Notes: generated from the sequence alone by a model not told the origin. 64,000 nucleotides of DNA from Sulfurimonas sediminis (GCF_014905115.1 NZ_CP041235.1:186001-250000); one strand, 5' to 3'. Positions 51,832-61,040 are shown, counted from the stretch's first letter. Program-made: numbers and translations.

Positions 51832-54794
51832 ACTATGCCTTTTCTATATACTGTATTGTATTCAAATCCATTGCTATTGACTAATGTCGGAGTTATTCTT
51901 TCGATGGCATGCATATAGCTTCCGTCATAAGGGAGTGGTTCTTCTTCTAGAACATCATCCGGGTTTAACGAAAACAATTGTTTTATTGACTCTGTCCGTG
52001 CCCAAAACATATTTCCGACAGGAAACAGAGGCGTGTCATTGAGACTCTCTATTTGCAACATCTCACACAGTTTGTCAACATATTCTTTATTTTCTCCTAT
52101 ATCTACAACATGAGGATCATCGGGAAAAACGAGACCTAGTTTTTTGTTTAAAGAAAAAAGACTCATAATACTGTGCGCTATATCCTTGTCACCTACAAGT
52201 GTGTTCAAAAGATACTCTCTCCATTTATCTCCGATACCATCATTAACATCCAGTGATTTTTTTGTATGAAAATGACCAATAACTTCATATTTGTTTGATA
52301 AGATTACTTCCTTAAAGCCAAAGTACAACGGACCGCTGTCTCTTCCTATGTTCTCTACAAGCATAACCTTGACACTGTTGGCACCACAATGACCAAACAC
52401 GTCTTCTGCTTTTTGTATATCTTCTTCTTTGACAACACTTAACAATATATCAAATTTCCCAGGCAGGTTTTTAAAATATGAAGCAAACTCTTGTGCCAAA
52501 TCTATATAGTATAAATGCAAATGTACAGCATAAAAGAAGTTGATTTTTGTAGTTTTTTCTATTGGCAATTGATGTGAAGTGTGTGTTTTTAGAATTCCTT
52601 GCTTATGTGCCTCAAAGACAGGAACAATATAGGGATTATTCTCAGCATAGTTTTCTATCCACAAAAGGTCATTAAAACCCGGTTTCGGATTTTTCATGCG
52701 AATGCCTTTGAGAGAAGCACTGACATATATGTGACATGCTTTCTCAATATTGCCTGCCGTATGATCATAATAGCTTAGGTCAAAGAGATTGTTCTGCAGA
52801 AGGTAGTTTGTTATAGCGTCGACATTCTTTTCAAATACTATTGCCTCATTCATAAGATTATCAATATAGGAAACATATTGATCAAAATCAAGATGTTCTT
52901 TGACCAGTTTTTTATTAATATCTGTTTTTGGAGTATTGCTCTGAAAGTATTGTATCAACTCAGCAGCCATTGCATATGTGTCTATGTAGTCTACAACGGT
53001 ACAACTTGCCTTGTGTTCTTCTAGAAATTCTACAGAACCCGATGCATCTTTAAAGCATGCTATATGCAGATTGTGTTCCAGTGCATCGATGACCACATTC
53101 GGAAAAGGATCCATTCTTGATGTCAAACAAAAAACATCTGCAATTGAAAAAATCGTATCAAGATTCTTTTGATGCTGCAAAAATATAAAATCATCATCGA
53201 GTCTTGAATGTTCTATCTCTTTTTGCAACCAGACAGAGTATGCCAAATCGACTTCAGGATCAAAACCGTCACCAACCCAGACAAACTTACAAGAAGCATC
53301 ATAATGTTGTTTTATGTATTTTGCAGTGGCTATGAAGAGGTCAACCCCTTTTCTTGGTTGTACCCAACCGGAACCTACGATTATCTTTGTTGTCTCTTTT
53401 TGGGTTACATGTAACTTCTTTAAAATAGCATCAGCAGTTTCATTTTTTCCGTGCCCTTGCGGGATAAAAGGTAATTTACCTTGAGGTTGGATGAAAATAT
53501 TGGCCGGAACTGTTTTGGAATTAAACAAAGTAACAAACTCATCTTGAATAGAATTTCGGATGATTTTTGCAGGCACGATAACTTTATCTGCCAACAATAC
53601 GCTGTTTGCCATAGTCCCTTTTGGTTTGATATAGTCTGAAAATTCATGCACGAGTAAAACGGATGGGATACTTAATTCTTTTGCTACGCTTGTAAGGTCA
53701 TTCGTTACTACGGAATTTGCTATGATACACTTGATAGTTCTTTTTTTTAATAACTGTTTCAAATATATATAAGATTGCATCCAGACATTGTCTTTAATAT
53801 CTACAAGCATCTCTTCACATATATTTAAAAATGCGTCATGTATATTTTTTTTCTCTAATACAATGTGAACAATGTTATATTTTTGTTTTAAGATATTTAC
53901 TATGTTATACCCCAAGAGTGGTGCACCGGATGCACTCGACTCATGAGAGACAAAGACAACGGTCTCTTTTGTTGCATCATGTTTTAATGATCCCTGCTGT
54001 ATCTTAGAGTTGTCAAAAACACCTTTTCGTCCCTCTACTTTTCCGGCAGAGATATAGTGTACGAGTGGGTTTATGCCTACACTTTGCACATCCGGATATG
54101 CGATAAAGTAAAATGATGTATCAAAGTAATTTGCTATAACCGGATCATATTTTTTCCAATTGATAATATAGTCCAGTATCGGATCTTCACTTACAAAAGG
54201 GTGTTGATTGAGAGTAAAATACTCACTGAAGTCAATATTTTCCGTGTGTATAATGTGATATTCATATTTTTGTTCTTCTGAGAGTTCGTCACTGCTTACT
54301 TGAGTCACTGTTTTAATTTCAATTTCTTTTGTATTTGCTGTCTCTTCTTTTACAGGGCAGGCACGTCCTTCTTTCTGCCCATAATGAAGATAATGCCATA
54401 AGAAGTCAAAGTCATCAGATAAATTTTGTAAGTCTTCATAGCTGTTTTTATAGGTATTTGCATCAAAAGTGGCTTTGAGTGCCTCGTATTCTTGTATGTT
54501 TGCAGGATTGGAAAAACGAAATTCTTTTTGCCCATGAACAATGTAATGGATGAAAGGAAATTCATTGTTTGTCTGTATATCTTTGTAGTAATGTTTGTAC
54601 CAAACCGGATCAAACTCGGCATTTGGCTTTCTGTCTTCTTTGAGACCGATTTTTATAAAATGGTCTATAGGCGTTTCACTGGCTCTTCTTACATCACCGT
54701 ATGCTCTTAAATAATACCTATTGTCAAAAAGTCTACTCTCTTCTATGATCTTTTTGTATTTTTCAAACTCTTTTTGTTTTTTTGTTTTAAACAT
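51825..54794 (-). CDS. Large modular glycosyltransferase with RgpF-like domain
   Basis: 989 aa. Residues 1-260 hold repeated modules of the pattern FD..YYL.AY.D.....P..HFI..G..E.R. Residues 275-640 form a GT-B/GT4 domain (VVFVSHESSASGAPLLGYNI, VGSGWVQPRKGVDLFIATAKYI, FCLTSRMDPFPNVVIDALEH). Residues 740-989 resemble rhamnan synthesis protein F (INFFYAVHLHLYYIDLAQEF, VENIGRDSGPLYFGFKE, IGHFHTKKSLD, RTESIKQLF). Probably elongates a rhamnose-containing chain. Transcribed from promoter cassette copy b. Confidence 0.87.
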   Translation of the reverse strand: MFKTKKQKEFEKYKKIIEESRLFDNRYYLRAYGDVRRASETPIDHFIKIGLKEDRKPNAEFDPVWYKHYYKDIQTNNEFPFIHYIVHGQKEFRFSNPANIQEYEALKATFDANTYKNSYEDLQNLSDDFDFLWHYLHYGQKEGRACPVKEETANTKEIEIKTVTQVSSDELSEEQKYEYHIIHTENIDFSEYFTLNQHPFVSEDPILDYIINWKKYDPVIANYFDTSFYFIAYPDVQSVGINPLVHYISAGKVEGRKGVFDNSKIQQGSLKHDATKETVVFVSHESSASGAPLLGYNIVNILKQKYNIVHIVLEKKNIHDAFLNICEEMLVDIKDNVWMQSYIYLKQLLKKRTIKCIIANSVVTNDLTSVAKELSIPSVLLVHEFSDYIKPKGTMANSVLLADKVIVPAKIIRNSIQDEFVTLFNSKTVPANIFIQPQGKLPFIPQGHGKNETADAILKKLHVTQKETTKIIVGSGWVQPRKGVDLFIATAKYIKQHYDASCKFVWVGDGFDPEVDLAYSVWLQKEIEHSRLDDDFIFLQHQKNLDTIFSIADVFCLTSRMDPFPNVVIDALEHNLHIACFKDASGSVEFLEEHKASCTVVDYIDTYAMAAELIQYFQSNTPKTDINKKLVKEHLDFDQYVSYIDNLMNEAIVFEKNVDAITNYLLQNNLFDLSYYDHTAGNIEKACHIYVSASLKGIRMKNPKPGFNDLLWIENYAENNPYIVPVFEAHKQGILKTHTSHQLPIEKTTKINFFYAVHLHLYYIDLAQEFASYFKNLPGKFDILLSVVKEEDIQKAEDVFGHCGANSVKVMLVENIGRDSGPLYFGFKEVILSNKYEVIGHFHTKKSLDVNDGIGDKWREYLLNTLVGDKDIAHSIMSLFSLNKKLGLVFPDDPHVVDIGENKEYVDKLCEMLQIESLNDTPLFPVGNMFWARTESIKQLFSLNPDDVLEEEPLPYDGSYMHAIERITPTLVNSNGFEYNTVYRKGIVW

Positions 54795-54820
54795 CTCTTC
54801 TTCATCCTTACAAGCACTTT

Positions 54821-54879
54821 GTGAAATTTTGCGAATTATAACAACTTTTGTATTATGTTAAACTAAAATAAATATCATT
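54821..54879 (-). promoter_or_regulatory. Repeated promoter cassette, copy b
   Basis: TATAAT at 54840-54835 on the minus strand, about 40 bp before the glycosyltransferase start. Overlaps the last codons of the upstream sulfotransferase. Confidence 0.65.
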
Positions 54880-56224
54880 TAAAAAGTAAATTTTTATACT
54901 CTTCAACCTTTTTTTTAAGTATAGGCCCATTAGGTCTGATTTTCAATGCTTCGTTTATAAAATAGTACGCCATTTTGATTTCACCGGATTTTTCTAAAAT
55001 GAAAGCAAGTCCTCGTAAATTATCAACATTTTCAAACAAATCTTTTTGTAAATCAATAATGTTTGTAGGTTTTTTTGATTTTGCATTCGTTACAATATTA
55101 GAATCTAACAAGTTTTCTATATCATTCTCTAAAATATGGTTTAAAATTTTTTGTAAATTCAAAATATCGCTTTTATCAGTGTTTCTACTTAACTGTTTTA
55201 ATATATACTCATAAGTCAATCTTCGTATCAAAGGGGATAGGGAACTATATATGTCTAATATTTCATCTGCAAATACACCGTCATATTTTATTTTATATGG
55301 TTCTTTGACTTTTGTTTTAGTATAATCAATGTTTAAAATACTTTTTAACCATTTTAAATCATTGGAATTTTGTTTAAGCACTCTTTCTTGATACTCTTTT
55401 TTAGGTATAAACTTGTTTCCCGATAAAAAATTAAGAAGTTGCGTATCTCCTTTAAATCGTCCGTCTGACAATTTCAAATTATTAGTTAAAGGTACTTTTG
55501 AGTTTATATATTTTATCAAATCTATAGCTTTGTCAGATACACCTTCATTGGTTTTCTCTATAGTTATTTTAGATAATACATCTTTATGAACTTCAAGAAT
55601 ATCACAAAAATAGCCAACTGGCCCCATTTCATGTTCAACAGAATCTTCAAATTTGTATACGATAATATTTTCTCTACCAAATACATTAATATATTTTTCA
55701 ATTTTATTTCTATAAAAATTTTCATAAAGCTTTATATTGACCTCACCAACTCCATCCTTAATAAGCTGTTGCATATCGGAAGCAATATAAGACAGTATAT
55801 CTCTAACTGCAACTATAATCTTAGTATTTGTAATATTCAATTCATGGTTAATAAACTTTTTTAGATTTTCTATATTTTTTTGAGTTAAAGCAGATGCATC
55901 TTCTGCAGATAACAGGATGTTTTTGCATTTTGTGTTCTTAATTTCACTGATAATATTTTTTCTATTTATTTCATTGTTTTCTTCAACTTGTTGCTTACTG
56001 TAATTGTTAAAAACATTAAATGAATAGTTCTCGGGCTTATCAGCAAACATACAATATATTTCCAAGTTATGTGCTTCTCTCCAGTTCTTAGGATAGTATA
56101 AATTATTTTTTTCAAATATTTTTCTATTTCTGTATATAGTCTTTTGAATTGAAGAAGTTGCTGTTTTACGAGTACCAATATGTAAAAATAATTTTTTTTT
56201 GTCTTTTTGTTTCATATTTTCCAT
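54875..56224 (-). CDS. Sulfotransferase-like protein with C-terminal helical extension
   Basis: 449 aa. LFLHIGTRKTATSSIQKTIYRN is the PAPS 5'-phosphosulfate loop (residues 11-32) and IIVAVRDILSYIASDMQQLIKDG the 3'-phosphate site. Residues 390-449 look like a TPR-type helical pair (LRGLAFILEKSGEIKMAYYFINEALKIRPNG). Expressed from promoter cassette copy c. Confidence 0.8.
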   Translation of the reverse strand: MENMKQKDKKKLFLHIGTRKTATSSIQKTIYRNRKIFEKNNLYYPKNWREAHNLEIYCMFADKPENYSFNVFNNYSKQQVEENNEINRKNIISEIKNTKCKNILLSAEDASALTQKNIENLKKFINHELNITNTKIIVAVRDILSYIASDMQQLIKDGVGEVNIKLYENFYRNKIEKYINVFGRENIIVYKFEDSVEHEMGPVGYFCDILEVHKDVLSKITIEKTNEGVSDKAIDLIKYINSKVPLTNNLKLSDGRFKGDTQLLNFLSGNKFIPKKEYQERVLKQNSNDLKWLKSILNIDYTKTKVKEPYKIKYDGVFADEILDIYSSLSPLIRRLTYEYILKQLSRNTDKSDILNLQKILNHILENDIENLLDSNIVTNAKSKKPTNIIDLQKDLFENVDNLRGLAFILEKSGEIKMAYYFINEALKIRPNGPILKKKVEEYKNLLFK

Positions 56225-56232
56225 TTTTTATT

Positions 56233-56288
56233 AAATCTTGCGAATTATAACAGCTTTTGTATTATGTTAAACTAAAACAAATATCATT
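56233..56288 (-). promoter_or_regulatory. Repeated promoter cassette, copy c
   Basis: TATAAT at 56249-56244 on the minus strand, about 20 bp before the sulfotransferase ATG. Ends exactly where a sulfotransferase remnant begins. Confidence 0.65.
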
Positions 56289-56330
56289 AAAAGAGTAAGT
56301 CCAAAATTGTCTGTATACAGCAACAGGCGG
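56287..56330 (-). pseudogene. 3' remnant of a sulfotransferase gene
   Basis: Matches the end of the gene at 61128 (LLYTEKFGKENLLF, with TGTATACAGCAACA at DNA level) with a short internal deletion. A recombination scar. Confidence 0.5.
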
Positions 56331-56381
56331 GTGGTTTCTAAAAAGCCTGAAGCTTGACAATATCTATAGGTTTATGCAACA

Positions 56382-56470
56382 CTAATTTAGCCAATTCTTT
56401 TCAAAACGACTTGAACGCTCTGTAGGCAAAACAAAGAGGTCAATATCACCACCTTTTTTTTATTCTGAAA
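56382..56470 (-). pseudogene. MNT nucleotidyltransferase fragment
   Basis: Minus-strand frame RIKKGGDIDLFVLPTERSSRFEKNWLN then stop: the D-x-D half of an MNT antitoxin without its GS loop or C-terminal part. Lies directly after the end of cysN copy 2. Confidence 0.65.
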
Positions 56471-56477
56471 GATTTTT

Positions 56478-57941
56478 TTAATCATTTGCACGCTCCATAT
56501 TAATGCTTCTACACCCCCACTCAGGAAAGTTTTCCCGTATGTAACGATTGAGTGCTTTTTCTGCTGCTGTGTACTCTTTTATGGCATTCTCTGCTTTGTC
56601 ACTCTCTCTTGCGGCTACATCCACTATCATACCTGCGCCTACTGTATTGTTTGTCATTCTGTCAACGACTATAAAACTTCCTGTGAGGCGGTTTGATGCA
56701 TAGGGGTCTGCTGCTATCGGGCGGGTAAGAACCATTTTGCATGAGGCGATATCATTGAGTCCCAGTTCTGTTACCTGTTCGCGTTTGTAGGTATTGATAT
56801 CTATTTTGTAGTTTATATGCTCAAAGCTTCCGTTTACTACAGAAGTGGCTCTTTTGATATCATAATTTTTTCCGATCTGCATCGGTTTTTCATCCATCCA
56901 AACCAGCATCACTTTGAGTGCGTTTGAGACTCTTGGAAGAGAAGCAGTGTGTACGAGCATATCACCACGGCTGATGTCTACTTCATCTGTAGTTGTAATA
57001 GTCACTGCCATTGGAGCATATGCCTCTTTACATGTAGCTTCACGGTCTGTTTCTGTGATATCTCCGGCATTGATGATGCTTTTTACTTTTGTGGTTTTTC
57101 CACTTGGAAGAACTGTTATATCATCACCAACAGCTATACTGCCTGCTGCGATAGTTCCGCAAAAACCTCGAAAGTTCAGATTTGGACGGTTGACATACTG
57201 TACCGGAAATCTGAAGTCTTCTTCTTTTATCTCTTTGCTGATGTCCATAGTGTCCAAGAGTTCCAGGAGTGGTTTTTCCTCGTACCAAGGAGTATGTTGG
57301 CTTTTGTTCACCACATTGTCACCATCAAGAGCACTCAGCGGAATGAAGTATCTGTTTTTTATGCCAAGTTCATCTGCGAGTGCATTATAGTCTGCTTTTA
57401 TCTTCTCATAAACCTCTTGGCTAAAGTCAACAAGGTCCATTTTGTTAATGGCTACTATAACATGCTCTATACCTAAGAGGTTTACTATGAAGCTGTGTCT
57501 TCTTGTCTGTGTGAGAATTCCTTTGCGGGCATCTATGAGTATGATGGCCACATCGGCTGTACTTGCACCTGTTACCATGTTCCTGGTGTACTGTTCATGA
57601 CCCGGAGTATCGGCTATGATGAATTTTCTGCTTTCAGTTGCAAAAAACCTGTATGCCACATCTATGGTAATGCCCTGTTCCCGTTCACTCTGCAAGCCGT
57701 CAACAAGCAGAGCCATATCTATCTTTTCGCCTGTTGTGCCGTATTTGTTACTTTCACTCTCTGCCGCTGCAAGTTGATCATCAAAGATCATCTTGGAGTC
57801 ATAGAGCATACGTCCTATAAGTGTACTCTTACCATCGTCCACGCTTCCACATGTAAGGAAGCGAAGCATATCTTTGTTTTCATGTTCTTTTAAATAGCTT
57901 TCTATATCGGTTGTTATTTTATTTGTTGTTATTTCTGACAT
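56478..57941 (-). CDS. cysN: Sulfate adenylyltransferase large (GTPase) subunit, copy 2
   Basis: 487 aa from ATG 57941. Nearly identical to copy 1 through GSVDDGKSTLIGRML, DTPGHEQYTRN and NKMDLVDF; only a few substitutions (for example SVAVGDD to SIAVGDD). The N terminus (MSEITTNKITTDIES) and C terminus (WGCRSINMERAND) differ, marking where the duplicated block ends. No cysC follows it. Confidence 0.94.
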   Translation of the reverse strand: MSEITTNKITTDIESYLKEHENKDMLRFLTCGSVDDGKSTLIGRMLYDSKMIFDDQLAAAESESNKYGTTGEKIDMALLVDGLQSEREQGITIDVAYRFFATESRKFIIADTPGHEQYTRNMVTGASTADVAIILIDARKGILTQTRRHSFIVNLLGIEHVIVAINKMDLVDFSQEVYEKIKADYNALADELGIKNRYFIPLSALDGDNVVNKSQHTPWYEEKPLLELLDTMDISKEIKEEDFRFPVQYVNRPNLNFRGFCGTIAAGSIAVGDDITVLPSGKTTKVKSIINAGDITETDREATCKEAYAPMAVTITTTDEVDISRGDMLVHTASLPRVSNALKVMLVWMDEKPMQIGKNYDIKRATSVVNGSFEHINYKIDINTYKREQVTELGLNDIASCKMVLTRPIAADPYASNRLTGSFIVVDRMTNNTVGAGMIVDVAARESDKAENAIKEYTAAEKALNRYIRENFPEWGCRSINMERAND

Positions 57942-57942
57942 A

Positions 57943-58854
57943 TTAAAAATACCCCTCAATTTTTTTCTTCTCCATAGCACCTTCACTGTCTTTATCTATG
58001 AGGCGACCTTCACGCTCACTACTTGTTGAGAGGAGCATCTCTTTTATGATCTCAGGAAGTGTTGTCGCATTTGAGTTGATGGCACCTGTGAGTGGGTAAC
58101 AACCAAGTGTTCTAAAACGAACCATCTCATTTTTGGCAGTTTTACGAAGCTCTTCGGGCATACGCTCATCATCCACCATTATTTTTGTTCCCTCATACTC
58201 AACTACTGGTCTTTCTGCCGCAAAGTAGAGCGATGGAATAGGGATGCCCTCAAGGTAGATGTACTGCCATACATCAAGTTCTGTCCAGTTGCTTATAGGA
58301 AAGACACGGACACTTTCACCTTTTGCAAGAGCAGTGTTATAGACATTCCAAAGTTCAGGTCTTTGGTTTTTAGGGTCCCATCTGTGGTTTTTATCACGAA
58401 ATGAAAATATACGCTCTTTTGCACGGGACTTCTCTTCATCACGGCGAGCACCACCGATGACAGCATCATAGCCACCGTCATTGAGTGCCTGTTTTAAAGC
58501 CTCTGTTTTCATAATGTCGGTATGTACTTTACTTCCGTGTGTAAATGGACCTACATTCATCTCTACACCTTCAGGGTTAGAGTGAACAACAAGGTCAAAT
58601 CCCAGCTCTTTCATTCTGTTATCACGAAATGCTATCATCTCTTTAAATTTCCATGTTGTATCTACATGTAAGAACTTAAAAGGAGGTTTGGCGGGAGCAA
58701 AGGCTTTTAGTGCAAGATGCAGCATCACAGAGGAGTCTTTTCCTACTGAGTACATCATCACAGGGTTGGTAAACTCCGCCGCTACTTCACGGAGAATGTG
58801 GATGGACTCTGCTTCAAGTTGTTTGAGGTGGGTTAGGCGTTCTTTGGTTATCAT
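57943..58854 (-). CDS. cysD: Sulfate adenylyltransferase small subunit, copy 2
   Basis: 303 aa with the same protein sequence as copy 1, including [12 protein letters not shown] and [13 protein letters not shown]. One base pair separates its stop from the cysN start; the HEPN/MNT pair found here in copy 1 is absent. Confidence 0.96.
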   Translation of the reverse strand: MITKERLTHLKQLEAESIHILREVAAEFTNPVMMYSVGKDSSVMLHLALKAFAPAKPPFKFLHVDTTWKFKEMIAFRDNRMKELGFDLVVHSNPEGVEMNVGPFTHGSKVHTDIMKTEALKQALNDGGYDAVIGGARRDEEKSRAKERIFSFRDKNHRWDPKNQRPELWNVYNTALAKGESVRVFPISNWTELDVWQYIYLEGIPIPSLYFAAERPVVEYEGTKIMVDDERMPEELRKTAKNEMVRFRTLGCYPLTGAINSNATTLPEIIKEMLLSTSSEREGRLIDKDSEGAMEKKKIEGYF

Positions 58855-58857
58855 AAA

Positions 58858-59292
58858 TTAGTTTTCCTTCTTTGTTATGTAGTTTAAAGTATTTTTTATA
58901 ATTTGAATGAGATGCTCAGTATATTGCAAAACTTCTTCAAACACTTCAGTGAGTTTTTCTTCTATATACTCATGAGCTATTGTGTTTCTAATATCCTTCA
59001 TTATTCTCAATTCTTGTATATCTTCAAACAAGCCTCTTTTGTGAGCATTGTTTACAACATCTACTAAGGTTCCTTGGTTTTCAAACTCATAGGCATCTAT
59101 TGTCCTAAACATTTTTCTTATTAAAAAATCTATGCTTCTGCTGTATCTTGCACACAATGTTTCAAATTTACCAAATTCTTCAATAGTATAGTCTTTTTTT
59201 AGCCCTATTTGAGAACACTCTTTAAAAGAGATCTCCAGCCAAAAAAGTTGTTTTTCCAATAATTGTTTATCAACAATAAGTTTATCATACAT
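58858..59292 (-). CDS. HEPN-domain toxin (copy 2)
   Basis: 144 aa, identical to 40082-40516, with RNTIAHEY. ATG 59292 overlaps the MNT stop; the stop lies 3 bp before cysD. Confidence 0.82.
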   Translation of the reverse strand: MYDKLIVDKQLLEKQLFWLEISFKECSQIGLKKDYTIEEFGKFETLCARYSRSIDFLIRKMFRTIDAYEFENQGTLVDVVNNAHKRGLFEDIQELRIMKDIRNTIAHEYIEEKLTEVFEEVLQYTEHLIQIIKNTLNYITKKEN

Positions 59293-59576
59293 CACAATAA
59301 AACAGCCTTTTTAAAGATATACCTGGTAAATGGATTTTTAAATTCTCCGTTATCAAGTACAATATCAATCTTTTGCTCTCCAAAGTAGTTAAAAAAATCT
59401 ATACGAATAAATCGTAAATCTTTTTTTGTTAATGACTTAGATACTATAAGCAAATCTATGTCACCACCTTTTTTTGTATCATCAACACGACTTCCAAATA
59501 GATACAGTTGCGCATCTTTTGAGAGTTCATTCACTTTGTTTTTCAGTACTTGAATTTGCTCTGTTTGTATCCTCAT
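59292..59576 (-). CDS. Minimal nucleotidyltransferase antitoxin (copy 2)
   Basis: 94 aa, identical to 40516-40800, with GSRVDDTKKGGDIDLLI. AGAGGAAT precedes the ATG. Confidence 0.82.
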   Translation of the reverse strand: MRIQTEQIQVLKNKVNELSKDAQLYLFGSRVDDTKKGGDIDLLIVSKSLTKKDLRFIRIDFFNYFGEQKIDIVLDNGEFKNPFTRYIFKKAVLL

Positions 59577-59633
59577 TTTTTATTCCTCTGCCCAATTAAC
59601 CAATCCCTCAGCTTTTAATATTTTATTATACTG

Positions 59634-59697
59634 TAAAGAGAAAATAAGTCCAAATCATATCCGTCTCGTATATTTATTATTTTATATTTGGCTTTTT
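59634..59697 (-). pseudogene. 3' remnant of an NAD-epimerase gene (copy 2)
   Basis: Same remnant as at 40851 but without the 1-bp loss: KAKYKIINIRDGYDLDLFSLYSIIKY can still be read. Present in both cysND blocks, so it predates the duplication. Confidence 0.6.
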
Positions 59698-59700
59698 GTT

Positions 59701-59759
59701 GTGAAATTTTGCGAATTATAACAGCTTTTGTATTATGTTAAACTAAAACAAATACCATT
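59701..59759 (-). promoter_or_regulatory. Repeated promoter cassette, copy d
   Basis: TATAAT at 59720-59715 on the minus strand, upstream of MNT-HEPN-cysD-cysN copy 2. Confidence 0.65.
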
Positions 59760-59798
59760 CGTCATAAAGCTCTTGCCATTACTTTTGTCCCTCCTACT

Positions 59799-59827
59799 TT
59801 GACAAAAAACACCAAATAAGGTATAAT
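59799..59827 (+). promoter_or_regulatory. Sigma-70 promoter of relBE-like operon, copy 2
   Basis: TTGACA (59799-59804), 17 bp, TATAAT (59822-59827), as in copy 1. Confidence 0.85.
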
Positions 59828-59853
59828 AATCCATATCATATAAAGGACTAAAT

Positions 59854-60111
59854 ATGCAGCCAATGTTAGCAAATTATACAGCAAGTATTACAGAACTGAA
59901 GCAATCACCAACTCAGTTGCTGAAGGATGCAGGAAACGAGGCAATAGCGATACTCAATCACAATGTTGCCAGTGCCTATCTGGTACCCAGCGATCTCTAT
60001 GCCAAAATGATAGATATTATCGATGATTATTATCTGACACAAGCGGTAGAAGAGAGATATAATGATGGAGAAAAACCGATCAGAGTAGATATTGATGATT
60101 TATTATCTTGA
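59854..60111 (+). CDS. Type II antitoxin, Phd/YefM (StbD) family, copy 2
   Basis: 85 aa, differing from copy 1 at two residues (MMDII to MIDII, LTRAV to LTQAV). Confidence 0.87.
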   Translation: MQPMLANYTASITELKQSPTQLLKDAGNEAIAILNHNVASAYLVPSDLYAKMIDIIDDYYLTQAVEERYNDGEKPIRVDIDDLLS

Positions 60112-60379
60112 TTTTCATCCAAAAGCTTTGAAGGAGTGGAGTAGGTTGGATTATGCCACAAAACAACAATTCCACAAAAAACTCAAAAATAAATTGTCCA
60201 ATCCAAGAGTACCAAAAGACAGACTTAGCGGATATGCAAATGTATATAAAATAAAACTTAGAAATGCTGGATATAGATTGGCTTATGAGGTTAAAGATGA
60301 CGAGATTGTGGTGTTTGTGATCAGTATAGGAAAGAGAGAAAACAATGAAATTTATGATAATTTAAAAGATAGAATTTAA
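60095..60379 (+). CDS. RelE/StbE-family mRNA interferase toxin, copy 2
   Basis: 94 aa, differing from copy 1 at two residues (KNRLS to KNKLS, GYADV to GYANV). Coupled to its antitoxin as in copy 1. Followed by the TTGACCC repeat motif and half a REP-like hairpin (60431-60442). Confidence 0.88.
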   Translation: MIYYLDFHPKALKEWSRLDYATKQQFHKKLKNKLSNPRVPKDRLSGYANVYKIKLRNAGYRLAYEVKDDEIVVFVISIGKRENNEIYDNLKDRI

Positions 60380-60490
60380 AATAACGCTGCTTGACCCTTA
60401 TTAAAAGAGTCAATGTCATTAAGTTAAGAAAGTACCGGTTCCAAGAAAACACCAAATTTTTTCTCCTTAATACCTCTAAGTTGCTATTTT

Positions 60491-60754
60491 CTAGGCAGTT
60501 TTAAGCGCATTGGTTAAAAACATTTTTATGAGTGACTGATAAGGCACATCCATTGCATTAGCTTGCACCTTTAACTCTTCAATCATATCAACCGGTAAAC
60601 GCAGAGAGATACTCTTCGTTGTTTTTTTAAGATTAGGAAATCGAACTGATTTTGCTTTGTCCATGTCAAAATACTCAGTTACATCATGCTTATCCCAAAA
60701 AGATGCTTCCTCTCTTTCATTCTTAAATGTTGGTACTTTTTTCAGCTCTTTCAT
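60491..60754 (-). CDS. brnA: BrnA/CopG-type antitoxin
   Basis: 87 aa. The N-terminal half ASFWDKHDVTEYFDMDKAKSVRFPNL is the BrnA/CopG-antitoxin signature; the C-terminal ribbon-helix-helix SISLRLPVDMIEELKVQANAMDVPYQSLIKMFLTNAL binds DNA. Overlaps the toxin frame by 32 bp. Confidence 0.85.
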   Translation of the reverse strand: MKELKKVPTFKNEREEASFWDKHDVTEYFDMDKAKSVRFPNLKKTTKSISLRLPVDMIEELKVQANAMDVPYQSLIKMFLTNALKTA

Positions 60755-60944
60755 ATATAGTCCTTTCTTTTTTACTCATAGCACGCGCCGATATTACTCT
60801 TATATGTTTCTCTCTTACTGTGAAAATGACTGTTATTAAATCATTAAAATCATTTTTACCTAAAGCAACACATCGACATTCCTTCAAGGAGTGTTTAAAA
60901 TCTTCTACAATAAGCAATGGTTGGTTAAAAAAAACTTCTTCCAC
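60723..60944 (-). pseudogene. brnT: BrnT toxin, N-terminally truncated
   Basis: 73 codons from GTG 60944. EEVFFNQPLLIVEDFKHS and IRVISARAMSKKERTIYE are the middle and end of BrnT, but the usual F-x-W-D-x-x-K-N-x-x-K-H-G-V start is missing: an in-frame stop lies seven codons upstream. Probably inactive toxin with a surviving antitoxin, unless the short form still folds. Confidence 0.7.
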
Positions 60945-61040
60945 ACCTCTGTTTATGTTTATGTATTATTGTATAAAAAAAAGAGAGAAAAAACAATAAA
61001 ATTTAAAAAGTAAATACTTGATCCCTATTAAAAGAGTCTC

